Shown here: positions 44,507 to 53,003 of the stretch, piece after piece
How positions within the stretch are numbered: position 1 is the stretch's first letter
How the letters are laid out: each line of letters begins with the position of its first letter
NCBI RefSeq assembly: GCF_000255115.2
Contig: NC_018068.1
Location: 3,443,977-3,507,976 of the forward strand
DNA: 64,000 nucleotides
Direction: 5' to 3'
Source of the DNA: Desulfosporosinus acidiphilus SJ4
GTDB taxonomy: Bacteria > Bacillota > Desulfitobacteriia > Desulfitobacteriales > Desulfitobacteriaceae
Program-made: the position numbers and the translations under genes
Notes under the pieces: generated by a model
What the model saw: only the letters and a program-made list of their open reading frames with translations
Databases searched by the model: none
What the model was told of the DNA's origin: nothing

Positions 44507-45688
44507 TCAATGCAACATCACAGATAAGGTTCCCGTTCCAATGACCACTGCTATGGTCATAAAAAACATAATTCCCACCGAGGCAACGGTTACTAAGATA
44601 AAGATTAAACTTTTCGACATATCCTGGAGGCTGTCTGCCAGACCTTTTTCGCCAAGCGGTTCAATCAAAGCGGCAGAAATCCGAAACACAAGGATCATGG
44701 TTAGAAGTTTAATCAGCGGGCCTAGACAAATGATGATGATCGCTAACAAAGCAATGATGCCCACTGCATTTTTTAATAACAGGCCAGATGTTACGACCAA
44801 TTCCACAGCATCTTTAAAAAACTTCCCCACAACCGGAACAAGATCTGCAGAATATTTGGCAGTCCTAAAGGCAACGCTGTCGGCTACCCCGCCCGTAACT
44901 CCCTGGACACTCATAACTCCAATGAAAATGGTCAGAACCACTCCCAGAGATACTTTGCCTACGAATTCAAAGAGCCCTGCTAACTTACTGAGTTTAAATT
45001 CCTTGGAAATTTGATTAAAGAGCTTTAATACTGCCGCCAGAAAAAAAAGTGGGAGGATAACCGTTTTAATGATCGTGGCCAAGACGGTTAAACTGCCCAA
45101 GATGAGCGGTTTAAACAGCGCTGCACTGGTAATATTCCCCATCGTAATTAATAAGGTCATCATGACCGGAAAGAGTGTTTGCATCAAGCCAACCATTTGG
45201 TCAATAACCCCGCCGGCAATGGTCAATGCCTCGCGAAAAGACGTAAGGGCAATGGTGAGTAGAACAAGATAGGTCATAACTTGACCCGTTTTGCCGACAT
45301 TGCCGCTGAAAGCTGTTTGCAGCTGTCCTAAAATTCCGCCTAACGCCGCGAGCACCAGCAGTTTTCCGATAAGGGGGACATTTTTAGAGATCTCCCGTAC
45401 TAAAACTCCAAGGAGCATCTGGCCGAATTTTTCCGGCGACAAATTTAATTTTCCGCTCTTTAAGTCTTCAAACATTTGACCCAAGGAAAAACCGGACACC
45501 CCCCTTTGGGTATCTTGATCCAATTGATCTAAAAATCCCCGCAGCTGACTCAAATCAATCTGTTGGGAGAGGTCCGGCTTGGGCAGCTGTGAGGGATTAT
45601 CAGCCGCCAAAACAGGAGAAGTTGTCCCACCTAGTAAGACAATAAAAAAGAGAATCACTTTGACAATAGATACCCTCAACTGCATCAC
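44507..45688 (-). CDS. spoIIIAE: Stage III sporulation protein AE
   Basis: A 393-residue polytopic protein: an N-terminal signal-like segment (about 5-28), a short soluble region with FSLGQMFEDLKSGKLNLSPE, and several membrane helices (for example LLVLAALGGILGQLQTAFSG, MMTLLITMGNITSAALFKPL). It is the largest membrane subunit of the mother-cell side of the channel. Starts 2 bp after spoIIIAD. Confidence 0.95.
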   Translation of the reverse strand: MMQLRVSIVKVILFFIVLLGGTTSPVLAADNPSQLPKPDLSQQIDLSQLRGFLDQLDQDTQRGVSGFSLGQMFEDLKSGKLNLSPEKFGQMLLGVLVREISKNVPLIGKLLVLAALGGILGQLQTAFSGNVGKTGQVMTYLVLLTIALTSFREALTIAGGVIDQMVGLMQTLFPVMMTLLITMGNITSAALFKPLILGSLTVLATIIKTVILPLFFLAAVLKLFNQISKEFKLSKLAGLFEFVGKVSLGVVLTIFIGVMSVQGVTGGVADSVAFRTAKYSADLVPVVGKFFKDAVELVVTSGLLLKNAVGIIALLAIIIICLGPLIKLLTMILVFRISAALIEPLGEKGLADSLQDMSKSLIFILVTVASVGIMFFMTIAVVIGTGTLSVMLH

Positions 45689-45689
45689 C

Positions 45690-46076
45690 TCACGGAACGA
45701 GTCTGACTAAGGACTCTGTTATGGCTACAATGATGGGAATCGCTAATACAACAACCCCAACTTTGGCCGCTATTTCAATTTTTGTTGCTAAGGCTCCCTC
45801 CCCTGCATCTCGGCAAATTTGTGCTCCGAATTCTGCAAGATAGGCTACACCGACGATTTTCAGGACGATCAGCAAATAATAGGAACTAATGTTAGCTTGA
45901 TCAGCCAACGTTTGAAGCAGATTAATAATTACTTTGATTTTGCTGAGAATCATTATAAATATTGTGGCACCGGCTAGAATTGAGAGTTGTAAAGCTATTT
46001 CAGGGCGAAACTGTTTTAAGACTACACTTATTACAGTCACAATAAGAGCTAGTCCCACGATTTGCCATATTTCCAC
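45690..46076 (-). CDS. spoIIIAD: Stage III sporulation protein AD
   Basis: A 128-residue membrane protein with about four helices (EIWQIVGLALIVTVISVVL, IALQLSILAGATIFIMILSK, YYLLIVLKIVGVAYLAEFGA, VGVVVLAIPIIVAITESLV). It contains the conserved AQICRDAGEGALATKIEIAA. Small SpoIIIA membrane subunit, 11 bp after spoIIIAC. Confidence 0.95.
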   Translation of the reverse strand: MEIWQIVGLALIVTVISVVLKQFRPEIALQLSILAGATIFIMILSKIKVIINLLQTLADQANISSYYLLIVLKIVGVAYLAEFGAQICRDAGEGALATKIEIAAKVGVVVLAIPIIVAITESLVRLVP

Positions 46077-46087
46077 ATTTTGGCCCC

Positions 46088-46285
46088 CTAATATAGGTTA
46101 AAAACGCTTTTAACTAAGGTGAATAATTCCCCGATGGATTGGACTACGATGTAGAGTACCACGATAACCCCAATAATCGTTACGCCTTGAGCCATCTCAC
46201 TCCGGCCGGATTGATTTAAGACAGAAGCTAACACGCCGACTAAAATTCCAATTCCCGCCACTGTAATGATTAGGTTAAAGCTCAT
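46088..46285 (-). CDS. spoIIIAC: Stage III sporulation protein AC
   Basis: A 65-residue protein with two helices (NLIITVAGIGILVGVLASVL and VTIIGVIVVLYIVVQSIGEL). The sequence SGRSEMAQGVTIIG between them is typical. ATG at 46285 is chosen; an upstream frame extension would run into spoIIIAB. Small membrane subunit of the channel. Confidence 0.95.
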   Translation of the reverse strand: MSFNLIITVAGIGILVGVLASVLNQSGRSEMAQGVTIIGVIVVLYIVVQSIGELFTLVKSVFNLY

Positions 46286-46305
46286 TCTTTCGACTCCTCT
46301 CTTGG

Positions 46306-46815
46306 TTATATTAAAATCAGCACTCCTGCAACTCCACAGAGAAATCCCAAATAAGACCACATTTTTGCCTGTTTTTCAGCCCATATTCCCACTTGATCTT
46401 TTAACATAGAGAGCTGACGCGAGACTAGTTGGAGTTGTTTGTGCTGCTCATGACTGTCTGATCGTCCTAAACCTTTGCCTATGTCGCGAATCACCCTCCA
46501 ATCCTCCTGCTTTAGGCAAAAGCGGGAACTTTGAAGAACAATTTCTTCATTCCATGCAGTGCTTGCCGGTTCCCCTCGTTCCAAACGTTTCTGAAGTTCG
46601 GAAAAGAAACTTTGCCAGGGAGCACCGGTTCGTTCTTTTAAGACTGAAAATGCTTCCGGCAAAGGGGTTGACCCCCAAACTATTTCCGTATCTAAAAGAG
46701 TGAGAGCAACCAGAAATTCCCGCAATTCCTCCGGCCTGCGGCGAATTCGCTGGGCAAGCCATAGCCCCATTGAACCGCAGCCGGCAATCAGAGCTATACA
46801 TCCGAATAGCATCAT
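46306..46815 (-). CDS. spoIIIAB: Stage III sporulation protein AB
   Basis: A 169-residue protein with N-terminal and C-terminal hydrophobic segments (about 3-20 and 151-168) and a helical middle (RPEELREFLVALTLLDTEIV, LPEAFSVLKERTGAPWQSFF) resembling GspF-type domains. It overlaps the spoIIIAA stop by one base. Confidence 0.93.
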   Translation of the reverse strand: MMLFGCIALIAGCGSMGLWLAQRIRRRPEELREFLVALTLLDTEIVWGSTPLPEAFSVLKERTGAPWQSFFSELQKRLERGEPASTAWNEEIVLQSSRFCLKQEDWRVIRDIGKGLGRSDSHEQHKQLQLVSRQLSMLKDQVGIWAEKQAKMWSYLGFLCGVAGVLILI

Positions 46816-47837
46816 TACAGGCTCCTCCCCGTTTTCAGGTCATAAACCCCTTCGATGGTTCCCGGACCTGTTTGTCTGCTCAGCACCACCAGACGTTCGA
46901 ACACTCCATCCTCAAGCAAATAAGATAAGGTGGGTCTGGTTTTAGCTTCTTCTAAGGAACTAGCGTGAGCTGTACATAAAATTCGCACACCTGTGCGCAA
47001 GGCATCTTTTAAAGCTTCAATCTCATCGTGATGCCCCAGCTCATCCATGACCACCACTTGAGGCGCCATAGAACGAATGAGCATGGTCATGCCATATACC
47101 TTGGGGCATCCGTCCAGCACATCTGTTCGGCAGCCAAGATTATAAGAAGGCAGCCCCTTATTCATGCCGGCCAGTTCTCCGCGTTCATCAATTACTCCCA
47201 CGCTCTGTCCTTCAAGTCCCATCTGGGGAACACCGTTACTTATTAAACGGATTAAGTCACGCAGAAGGGTCGTTTTTCCGGCTCGAGGGGCGGAAATTAC
47301 CAGAGTGTGATAAAGTGTACCATCCTTTCTGCATATCTTTGGCAAAACTCTTAGACTATGTCCTTGATAATCGCGGGCCAAGCGAACATTCAAAGAAGAA
47401 ATATGCTTTAATTTTTGTACTTCCCCTTTTTGCAGGATTGCCTCTCCAGTAACCCCGACACGATTTCCTCCGGGAAGGGTCAAAAAGCCTTGTTTTAAAT
47501 CTTCTTCAACTGCATAAACTGAACTTTGAGTCATCTTGTCTAACGTCGCTGTCAAGTCCTCCTGGGTAATGCAATAGGCGTTGCTGGGCGATGTGATTTT
47601 TCCTTCACTGTTAAAAAACAGATCTTTCCCAGACGTTCTAAGCATGAACGGCTGACCAACACGCAAACGTATTTCTTCTACTTCCAGCAGCTCAAAATCC
47701 TGAATTTGCTTCAATATTGCCCTAATTGTTTCTCCAAACCACCTATCCATAGTCTCCCATCCCGGAGACTTCTGCCCAGACCTTGCAGGCAGCGCTTTTT
47801 GGGCTTGGCTGACAGATAATTGATAATGCAGCGACAC
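46815..47837 (-). CDS. spoIIIAA: Stage III sporulation protein AA (ATPase)
   Basis: A 340-residue secretion-type ATPase: EEIRLRVGQPFMLR near the N-terminus, Walker A ISAPRAGKTTLLRDLIRLI, VGVIDERGELAG, and Walker B-like QVVVMDELGHHDEIEALKDA. It powers the SpoIIIA channel. GTG at 47837 follows AAGGGGGGCAAAGAC; an ATG at 47750 would also retain all conserved parts, so the first 29 residues are uncertain. First gene of the eight-gene operon. Confidence 0.94.
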   Translation of the reverse strand: MSLHYQLSVSQAQKALPARSGQKSPGWETMDRWFGETIRAILKQIQDFELLEVEEIRLRVGQPFMLRTSGKDLFFNSEGKITSPSNAYCITQEDLTATLDKMTQSSVYAVEEDLKQGFLTLPGGNRVGVTGEAILQKGEVQKLKHISSLNVRLARDYQGHSLRVLPKICRKDGTLYHTLVISAPRAGKTTLLRDLIRLISNGVPQMGLEGQSVGVIDERGELAGMNKGLPSYNLGCRTDVLDGCPKVYGMTMLIRSMAPQVVVMDELGHHDEIEALKDALRTGVRILCTAHASSLEEAKTRPTLSYLLEDGVFERLVVLSRQTGPGTIEGVYDLKTGRSL

Positions 47838-47859
47838 GTCTTTGCCCCCCTTAATTGAA

Positions 47860-47892
47860 GGTATGTCTCACTTGGCAATTTTAGACATACCT
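47860..47892 (-). promoter_or_regulatory. Inverted repeat overlapping a possible sigma-E promoter of spoIIIA
   Basis: AGGTATGTC (47860-47868) and GACATACCT (47884-47892) are perfect 9-bp arms. On the minus strand the downstream arm supplies CATACCTT, similar to the sigma-E -10 CATACAAT, 25 bp before the spoIIIAA start. The -35 match (TCTAAAAT) is weak, so promoter identity is tentative. Confidence 0.4.
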
Positions 47893-47918
47893 GAAGGGGA
47901 AAAAGTATTTCTCCAGAA

Positions 47919-47947
47919 AAAAACGAGTGCATGATTTCATGCACTCG
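47919..47947 (-). terminator. Terminator of rnjA
   Basis: CGAGTGCATG-AAAT-CATGCACTCG on the minus strand, followed by TTTTTTTC. It insulates the spoIIIA operon from rnjA. Confidence 0.9.
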
Positions 47948-47955
47948 AAAAATAC

Positions 47956-48020
47956 GTAGCTCCCACGCAAGCAAGTGAGCGAGCCTCGGAATGCTGAGTG
48001 AACGATGTGGGCGAAGCTAC
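47956..48020. repeat. 65-bp structured element with inverted ends
   Basis: GTAGCTCCCAC at the left pairs with GTGGGCGAAGCTAC at the right, with a smaller CTCGG/CTGAG stem inside. It lies between the rnjA stop and its terminator, so it is probably transcribed as the rnjA 3' untranslated region. Function unknown. Confidence 0.4.
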
Positions 48021-48045
48021 CCGACCCGAGAAACAGATGCAATCC

Positions 48046-49719
48046 TTATATTGAAAGCAAAACCGGCAAAATCATGGGCCGCCGGTGAGTCTTCTCCCAA
48101 AAATAATTCCCCAGACTATCCCGAAGGGTTGATTTTAAGTTCATCCACTCTATTTGATCTCTTTCAAGCTGAGCCGTCAATGTTTGAATTCCTACTTTTT
48201 GAGCTCCTTCAACTAATTCCCCGGCTTCTTTCATAAAAGTGAACCCTCGCGAGATAATATCGAGACCGGATAATAAAGTGTAGGGCTTGCCTTTAGAGAT
48301 CGCTGCTATTAATACAACAACCCCGTCTTGAGCCAACTGCTGGCGATCTCGGAGGACAATTTGACCCACATCTCCGATGCCCAAACCGTCAATATTCACA
48401 CTACCTGCTTCGGCATTCAGGCCAAACCCCATCCCGTCTGCCGAAAGTTCGACTCGGGAGCCAAGCTGAGTTATCGCTATATCCTTGTCTTCATAGCCTA
48501 AGGTATGTCCTATTCTGCGCAGGGCCACCTGATGCCGTATTTCTCCGTGATGAGGGATCAGATAACGAGGGCGAGCGAGCCGGATAATCAGTTTCAGCTC
48601 TTCCTGGTTAGCGTGACCTGATACATGAACTTGCCCCATCTCTTTAGTTACAACTTCCGCTCCAATTTGATAGAGATGATTAATCGTTTTACCAACAAGT
48701 TTTTCGTTTCCGGGTATAGGCGTTGCGGCGATGATCACCATATCACCAACCTCAACCTTAATTTGCCGGTGACTTCCGGTGGCCATTCGCGTCAAAGCCG
48801 CCAGAGGTTCTCCCTGACTTCCCGTAGTAAGAACCAATAAACCCGAAGGGGAAATATTCTCAACGTCCGAACTTTCAACTAGAATCTCCGGATAGGGTAG
48901 TCTTAGATATCCCATCTCAATGGATGTCCGAACAACGCTTTCCATGCTCCTGCCGACAACGCAAACCTTTCGGCCAATATCCGCTGCAGCATTAATGGCC
49001 TGCTGAATCCGATGGACATTAGAGGCAAAGGAAGCCAAAATAATTTTTCCTTCCGCACGTTCAAACCAATCACATAAAGTTTTCCCCACAACCCGCTCGG
49101 ACATTGTAACTCCAGGTCGCTCCGCATTGGTGGAATCACAGATTAGGGCCAGAATTCCTTCTTCCCCCCAAGCAGCAAGTTTGCCAAGATCCATATTCTG
49201 ACCATCAATAGGGGTATAATCAACCTTAAAGTCACCCGTGTAAACCACTCTGCCCACTGGGGTCAGCAGAGAATAACCTACGGCATCGGGAATACTGTGC
49301 GTCACTCGAAAAGCTTCCACCTGAAAAGCCCCGGCTTGGACAAGTTCTCCAGGTTCAATAATATGAATTAAGGATTCCGGATAGGGAGCACGTTCTTGAA
49401 ATTTCGCCATGACTAAACCAATGGTTAATTTTGTTCCGTAGATAGGAATATTCAGTTTCGGCAAAATGAAGGGAAGCCCGCCAATATGGTCTTCATGACC
49501 ATGGGTGATAAACAATCCTTTAATACGCTCGCGATTTTTTTCTAAATAGGATATATCAGGGATCACAAGATCAATCCCTAACAACTCTTCTCCCGGAAAT
49601 TTCACTCCTCCGTCAATCACAACGATTGATTCGTCATACTCAAAAACAAGCAGGTTTTTCCCGATTTCTCCGGTTCCTCCCAGCGGAATTACACTAAGTT
49701 TTGAAGTTTTGAGAGACAA
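48046..49719 (-). CDS. rnjA: Ribonuclease J
   Basis: A 557-residue metallo-beta-lactamase/beta-CASP nuclease. LSVIPLGGTGEIGKNLLVFE starts it, followed by the metal site FITHGHEDHIGGLPFILPKL, VYTGDFKVDYTPID, CDSTNAERPGVTMSE, and the beta-CASP histidine region HVSGHANQEELK and LIPHHGEIRH. It performs 5'-3' exonuclease and endonuclease RNA decay. TTG at 49719 lies 9 nt after AGGAGGTG; the open frame goes 8 codons further. Its ribosome site lies in the arm of a long hairpin. Confidence 0.93.
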   Translation of the reverse strand: MSLKTSKLSVIPLGGTGEIGKNLLVFEYDESIVVIDGGVKFPGEELLGIDLVIPDISYLEKNRERIKGLFITHGHEDHIGGLPFILPKLNIPIYGTKLTIGLVMAKFQERAPYPESLIHIIEPGELVQAGAFQVEAFRVTHSIPDAVGYSLLTPVGRVVYTGDFKVDYTPIDGQNMDLGKLAAWGEEGILALICDSTNAERPGVTMSERVVGKTLCDWFERAEGKIILASFASNVHRIQQAINAAADIGRKVCVVGRSMESVVRTSIEMGYLRLPYPEILVESSDVENISPSGLLVLTTGSQGEPLAALTRMATGSHRQIKVEVGDMVIIAATPIPGNEKLVGKTINHLYQIGAEVVTKEMGQVHVSGHANQEELKLIIRLARPRYLIPHHGEIRHQVALRRIGHTLGYEDKDIAITQLGSRVELSADGMGFGLNAEAGSVNIDGLGIGDVGQIVLRDRQQLAQDGVVVLIAAISKGKPYTLLSGLDIISRGFTFMKEAGELVEGAQKVGIQTLTAQLERDQIEWMNLKSTLRDSLGNYFWEKTHRRPMILPVLLSI

Positions 49720-49726
49720 ACAAAAA

Positions 49727-49775
49727 CACCTCCTGTAAGACAACTAAGTACATTTAGTTTGTCCCGCAGGAGGTG
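49727..49775 (-). promoter_or_regulatory. Hairpin covering the rnjA ribosome binding site
   Basis: On the minus strand CACCTCCTG and CAGGAGGTG are perfect complements, enclosing further pairing of ACAAACTAA with TTAGTTGT around a short loop. The 3' arm contains the rnjA Shine-Dalgarno AGGAGG, and a TTTTTGTTTG run follows. The stem could be the efp terminator, a translational switch for rnjA, or both. Confidence 0.65.
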
Positions 49776-49788
49776 ATAACATGTTTAA

Positions 49789-50346
49789 TTATGCCCGTTG
49801 AACGTAGTTTCCTGTCCTTGTGTCAATGATGAGTACATCTCCTTCATTGACAAAGAAAGGCACTTGCACAACAGCGCCGGTTTCCAAGGTTGCAGGTTTC
49901 GTTCCCCCGGTAGCCGTGTCTCCTTTAACTCCCGGTTCCGTAAATGTCACAAGGAGTTGAACCGTGTTGGGTACATCAACTCCGATAACCTGTGTATCAA
50001 AGAAAAGAACCCCCAAGTTCATATTTTCCTTAAGCCATTTTACACCATCACCAATTTGGCTTTCCGTTAAGGAAACTTGCTCATAAGTCTCGTTATCCAT
50101 AGCGATATAATGGTCCGAGTCTTTATAAAGGTACTGCATGTCACGTCGCTCCACATGAGCCGTATTGACTTTTTCACCGGCATTAAACTTACGTTCAACA
50201 ACCCCGCCGGTTTTAACATTTTTTAATTTTGTCCGGACAAATGCCGCTCCCTTACCCGGCTTAACATGTTGGAACTCAACCACCGAAAAAACGTCTCCAT
50301 CAATTTCAATGGTCATGCCTGTCTTAAAATCGTTCGAAGAAATCAT
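49789..50346 (-). CDS. efp: Elongation factor P
   Basis: A 185-residue EF-P with three beta-barrel domains: [40 protein letters not shown] (the modifiable loop lysine is in HVKPGKGAA), and C-terminal [20 protein letters not shown] and [20 protein letters not shown]. It relieves stalling at polyproline. It follows a peptidase gene by 109 bp, the conserved pepQ-efp order. Confidence 0.97.
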   Translation of the reverse strand: MISSNDFKTGMTIEIDGDVFSVVEFQHVKPGKGAAFVRTKLKNVKTGGVVERKFNAGEKVNTAHVERRDMQYLYKDSDHYIAMDNETYEQVSLTESQIGDGVKWLKENMNLGVLFFDTQVIGVDVPNTVQLLVTFTEPGVKGDTATGGTKPATLETGAVVQVPFFVNEGDVLIIDTRTGNYVQRA

Positions 50347-50455
50347 AAATCAATCGTTCCCCCTAAATATTCTTTTGTACAAACGAAAGTATAACTTCCG
50401 GATAACCCAAGTGCAACTGGTTCTTGCAAATTAAACCTCGAAAAGGATACTTTAA

Positions 50456-51517
50456 TCAATTTAAGAGAATTAATTCTTTTGGAGCCTGGGTCAAGACTTC
50501 ACAACCATCTTCGGTCACTAACACCATATCTTCAATGCGAATACCGCCCCAATCAGGAATATAAATTCCCGGCTCTACGGTAAGAACCATCCCGGGTTCT
50601 AAAACGCGCTCTTCCCGCTGATTAAAATTTGGACCTTCATGAATAGCCAAACCCACGGAATGTCCCAAACCATGCCCAAAGTTTTCTCCGTAGCCCGCTT
50701 CCTCAATGATTTTTCGTGCTGCGGCGTCGACTTCTTTTCCGGTCCGTCCCGGTGCCACAGCAGCAATCCCGGCTCGCTGAGCGTTCAATACCAACGCATA
50801 GAGTTCCCGCTGCTTCTCCGAAGGGTCACCCAGAAAAATAGTCCGCGTGATATCTGAACAGTATCCTCGATAAATTGCTCCAAAGTCCATGGTAAGGAAC
50901 TCTCCGTCTTTTATCTTCTTCGGACTTGCTGTGCCGTGGGGCATGGCACCTCGGATACCTGAAGCCACGATAAACTCGAAGGAACCTCCGCTAGCACCCA
51001 AACGGCGCATCGAAAACTCTAAATTTAGGCCGACTTCCTCTTCGGTCTGTCCGATTTCGAGGCTCTTTAAGACTTCAGAAAAAGCCTTATCGGCAATTTG
51101 AACAGCTTGTCTAATTAAGGGAATCTCCTGATCATCCTTGACGGAGCGTAGATCGGTGACAAGGCCTGGCATGGAGATGAGTTGAGCCTGTGTAAATGAC
51201 TGTTTTAGTTTTTCATAATCTGCAAAGGTAATGAAGTCTCCCTCAAACCCCACTCGCCGGGATTGAAGTCCCATTTCCGCCATCATCATAAAGTGATCAT
51301 GACCGGTTTTGACAATTTCAAAATCAGGTGATTGTTCTTTAGCTTGTTCTATGTACCTGAAATCTGTTAACAAATAAGACCTATCAAGCGTAATGATCAA
51401 TGATGCTTCGCCCCCGGAAAAACCGCTTAAATATCTTCCGTTTTCGGGACGAAGGACAACAAACGTATCAATGCTTTCCTCCCGCATTCGTTGGCGCATC
51501 CGTTCTAGTCTGGTCAA
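50456..51517 (-). CDS. pepQ: Xaa-Pro peptidase (M24B family)
   Basis: A 353-residue pita-bread metallopeptidase. The five metal ligands lie in LTMDFGAIYRGYCSDITRTI, GHGLGHSVGLAIHEGP, MVLTVEPGIYI and GGIRIEDMVLV. The N-terminal creatinase-like domain includes LSGFSGGEASLIITLDRSYL. It releases N-terminal residues before proline or splits X-Pro dipeptides; which one cannot be told, so the symbol is approximate. TTG at 51517 lies behind AAAGGAGGTTGCATCA and within 18 bp of the aroQ stop. Confidence 0.88.
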   Translation of the reverse strand: MTRLERMRQRMREESIDTFVVLRPENGRYLSGFSGGEASLIITLDRSYLLTDFRYIEQAKEQSPDFEIVKTGHDHFMMMAEMGLQSRRVGFEGDFITFADYEKLKQSFTQAQLISMPGLVTDLRSVKDDQEIPLIRQAVQIADKAFSEVLKSLEIGQTEEEVGLNLEFSMRRLGASGGSFEFIVASGIRGAMPHGTASPKKIKDGEFLTMDFGAIYRGYCSDITRTIFLGDPSEKQRELYALVLNAQRAGIAAVAPGRTGKEVDAAARKIIEEAGYGENFGHGLGHSVGLAIHEGPNFNQREERVLEPGMVLTVEPGIYIPDWGGIRIEDMVLVTEDGCEVLTQAPKELILLN

Positions 51518-51534
51518 TGATGCAACCTCCTTTA

Positions 51535-51978
51535 TCATTGTGACCGTCCAATTTGATAGTTAATTGCATATCGCATAGCCAGGGTATAACTGGCTGCTCC
51601 CAATCCTGATATTTGACCCAGACAAACCGGTGCAATCAGAGACGTCTCTCGAAAGGATTCGCGAGCGTGAATATTCGAAAGATGAACCTCCACAGCGGGA
51701 ACCTTTACACCGCTGATAGCATCTCGAATTGCATAACTGGTATGGGTCCAAGCCCCAGGATTAAGAATTAGAAAATCTTCTGAAGTTAAAGCTTGAATCC
51801 AATCAAGCAAATCTCCTTCATGATTTGTTTGCCGGCATTCGGCCCTGAGTCCTGCCTGCTTTGCCATTTCAAGCAGCTCCTGGTTGATTTCTGCTAAAGT
51901 TTGCATACCGTAATGCTGCGGCTCACGTACTCCCAACAAGTTTAAGTTAGGTCCATGAAAAACATAAATATTTGCCAA
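51535..51978 (-). CDS. aroQ: 3-dehydroquinate dehydratase, type II
   Basis: A 147-residue flavodoxin-fold enzyme. FHGPNLNLLGVREPQHYG carries the catalytic tyrosine, TNHEGDLLDWIQ, ILNPGAWTHTSYAIRDAI, and EVHLSNIHARESFRETSLIA follow. Third step of the shikimate pathway. aroB and aroK lie 10 kb further on the same strand, with the pilus operon inserted between. Confidence 0.96.
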   Translation of the reverse strand: MANIYVFHGPNLNLLGVREPQHYGMQTLAEINQELLEMAKQAGLRAECRQTNHEGDLLDWIQALTSEDFLILNPGAWTHTSYAIRDAISGVKVPAVEVHLSNIHARESFRETSLIAPVCLGQISGLGAASYTLAMRYAINYQIGRSQ

Positions 51979-52100
51979 TTTTCATCACTTCCTCATTCCC
52001 CAACCAAAATATTATCATAATTTAGGACTATAGCAAAGTATTTAAATCGCTAGCCGTTGTTAAACTAATTTATTCCTTGTAGGTTACTATTCCAAACCAA

Positions 52101-52120
52101 AACCTCCGCTATACGGAGGC
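52101..52120 (-). terminator. Terminator after the LysM gene
   Basis: CCTCCG-TATAG-CGGAGG followed by TTTTGGTTTG on the minus strand, about 60 bp past the LysM gene stop. Confidence 0.75.
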
Positions 52121-52176
52121 AAGGGTCTCATTGCGATATTGTTTTAACAAGTTGCTCTGAAACTATGAGATTCACT

Positions 52177-52722
52177 CTAGCGCGTTGGAATCTGGGGGGG
52201 CGTTTGAAAAGGTTGAGAGGGCTGAGAAGCCTGCTGCTGTACCTTTGTCTGCACCGTAGCTTGCGGTGAAGCTTTAATCTGTTCGGCGCTGTCGCCGCTG
52301 ACTAAACGCGGTGATAGTACAATATCTAAATTGCTGATCATAATCTGTAATTCAGTCGGGCCTCCTTCACCGGCAGGTTGGACTTTGCGAATCTCGGTGC
52401 GGGGAAGAATGAAATGAAGTTCATGGGGAACATTCGGTTCTCCGATTCGTCTCAGACGAAAACGCACTCCCTCAACTTCCATTTCCACATCATCAAGATA
52501 ATCTCCTGCAAATTCCTGCCCATGTCCAACTCGTATATCTGCATATTGTTCTTTGCCTTTGATATTTCCTTTGAGCTCAGGAAGAACAATTTTTTCCCCA
52601 ATCTGAAGTTTCAAGGGATCAAGGTTCGGATTGGCCCGCATAAAATCGTCACAGGTGCACCCCATACGCTGTGACAAACCATAAAAATTATCTCCAGGTC
52701 GAAGAATGTATTCTTTAACCAC
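52177..52722 (-). CDS. LysM-domain protein, possible spore envelope protein
   Basis: A 181-residue protein without a signal peptide. The LysM domain is at about 1-47 (KEYILRPGDNFYGLSQRMGC, then ANPNLDPLKLQIGEKIVLPE). A middle domain of unknown type (YADIRVGHGQEFAGDYLDDV, FRLRRIGEPNVPHELHFILP) is followed by a Gln/Pro-rich tail. GTG at 52722 follows AGGAGGGATTTCT. Cytosolic LysM proteins in spore formers (SafA, SpoVID) act in coat attachment, which is plausible but unproven here. Confidence 0.75.
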   Translation of the reverse strand: MVKEYILRPGDNFYGLSQRMGCTCDDFMRANPNLDPLKLQIGEKIVLPELKGNIKGKEQYADIRVGHGQEFAGDYLDDVEMEVEGVRFRLRRIGEPNVPHELHFILPRTEIRKVQPAGEGGPTELQIMISNLDIVLSPRLVSGDSAEQIKASPQATVQTKVQQQASQPSQPFQTPPQIPTR

Positions 52723-52826
52723 AGAAATCCCTCCTCTTGCTAACATATGTTAGAGAGGGAATGTCAAGTTCCATATTATCCCATTTTTGCAGAGATACAT
52801 AATTCATAATTGATAATTTATCCACT

Positions 52827-53003
52827 CATAAGACTCCCTCTTCTACAAGTGGGAGTAGTTCCCCTACCATGCTCTGGTGTGGGTAGATTCCAGCCTTCAG
52901 CGCGATAGCATTTGTTATTGGCTAGGCGCTTTCGCCGAAACTGTCCACAGAACACTTTCGTCACCGCAGCCCTGAGGTCCGGATTTAGTCGAAACAAGTT
53001 CAT
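52827..53003 (-). repeat. Dispersed repeat, copy 2: relic of a TnpB-type element right end
   Basis: It begins with the intact hairpin GACTCCCTCTTCTACAAGTG, then GGAGTAG, and continues with the blocks shared with 12505-12690 (TTCAGCGCGATAGCATTTGT; CCGAAACTGTCCACAG). A reading frame on the minus strand gives CGQFRRKRLANNKCYRAEGW, of which CGQFRRKRL is also in copy 1. It reaches the pilO stop codon. 52747-52826 holds nothing further. Confidence 0.6.

Noticed and set aside
44089-44544. Plus-strand open frame of about 150 codons opposite spoIIIAF
   Set aside because: Antisense shadow of a well-identified gene with no protein features of its own.
52818-53003. A 61-codon minus-strand gene after pilO
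   Set aside because: It lies wholly within a dispersed repeat, shares a fragment with the copy at 12.5 kb and looks like a transposon remnant, not a functional gene.
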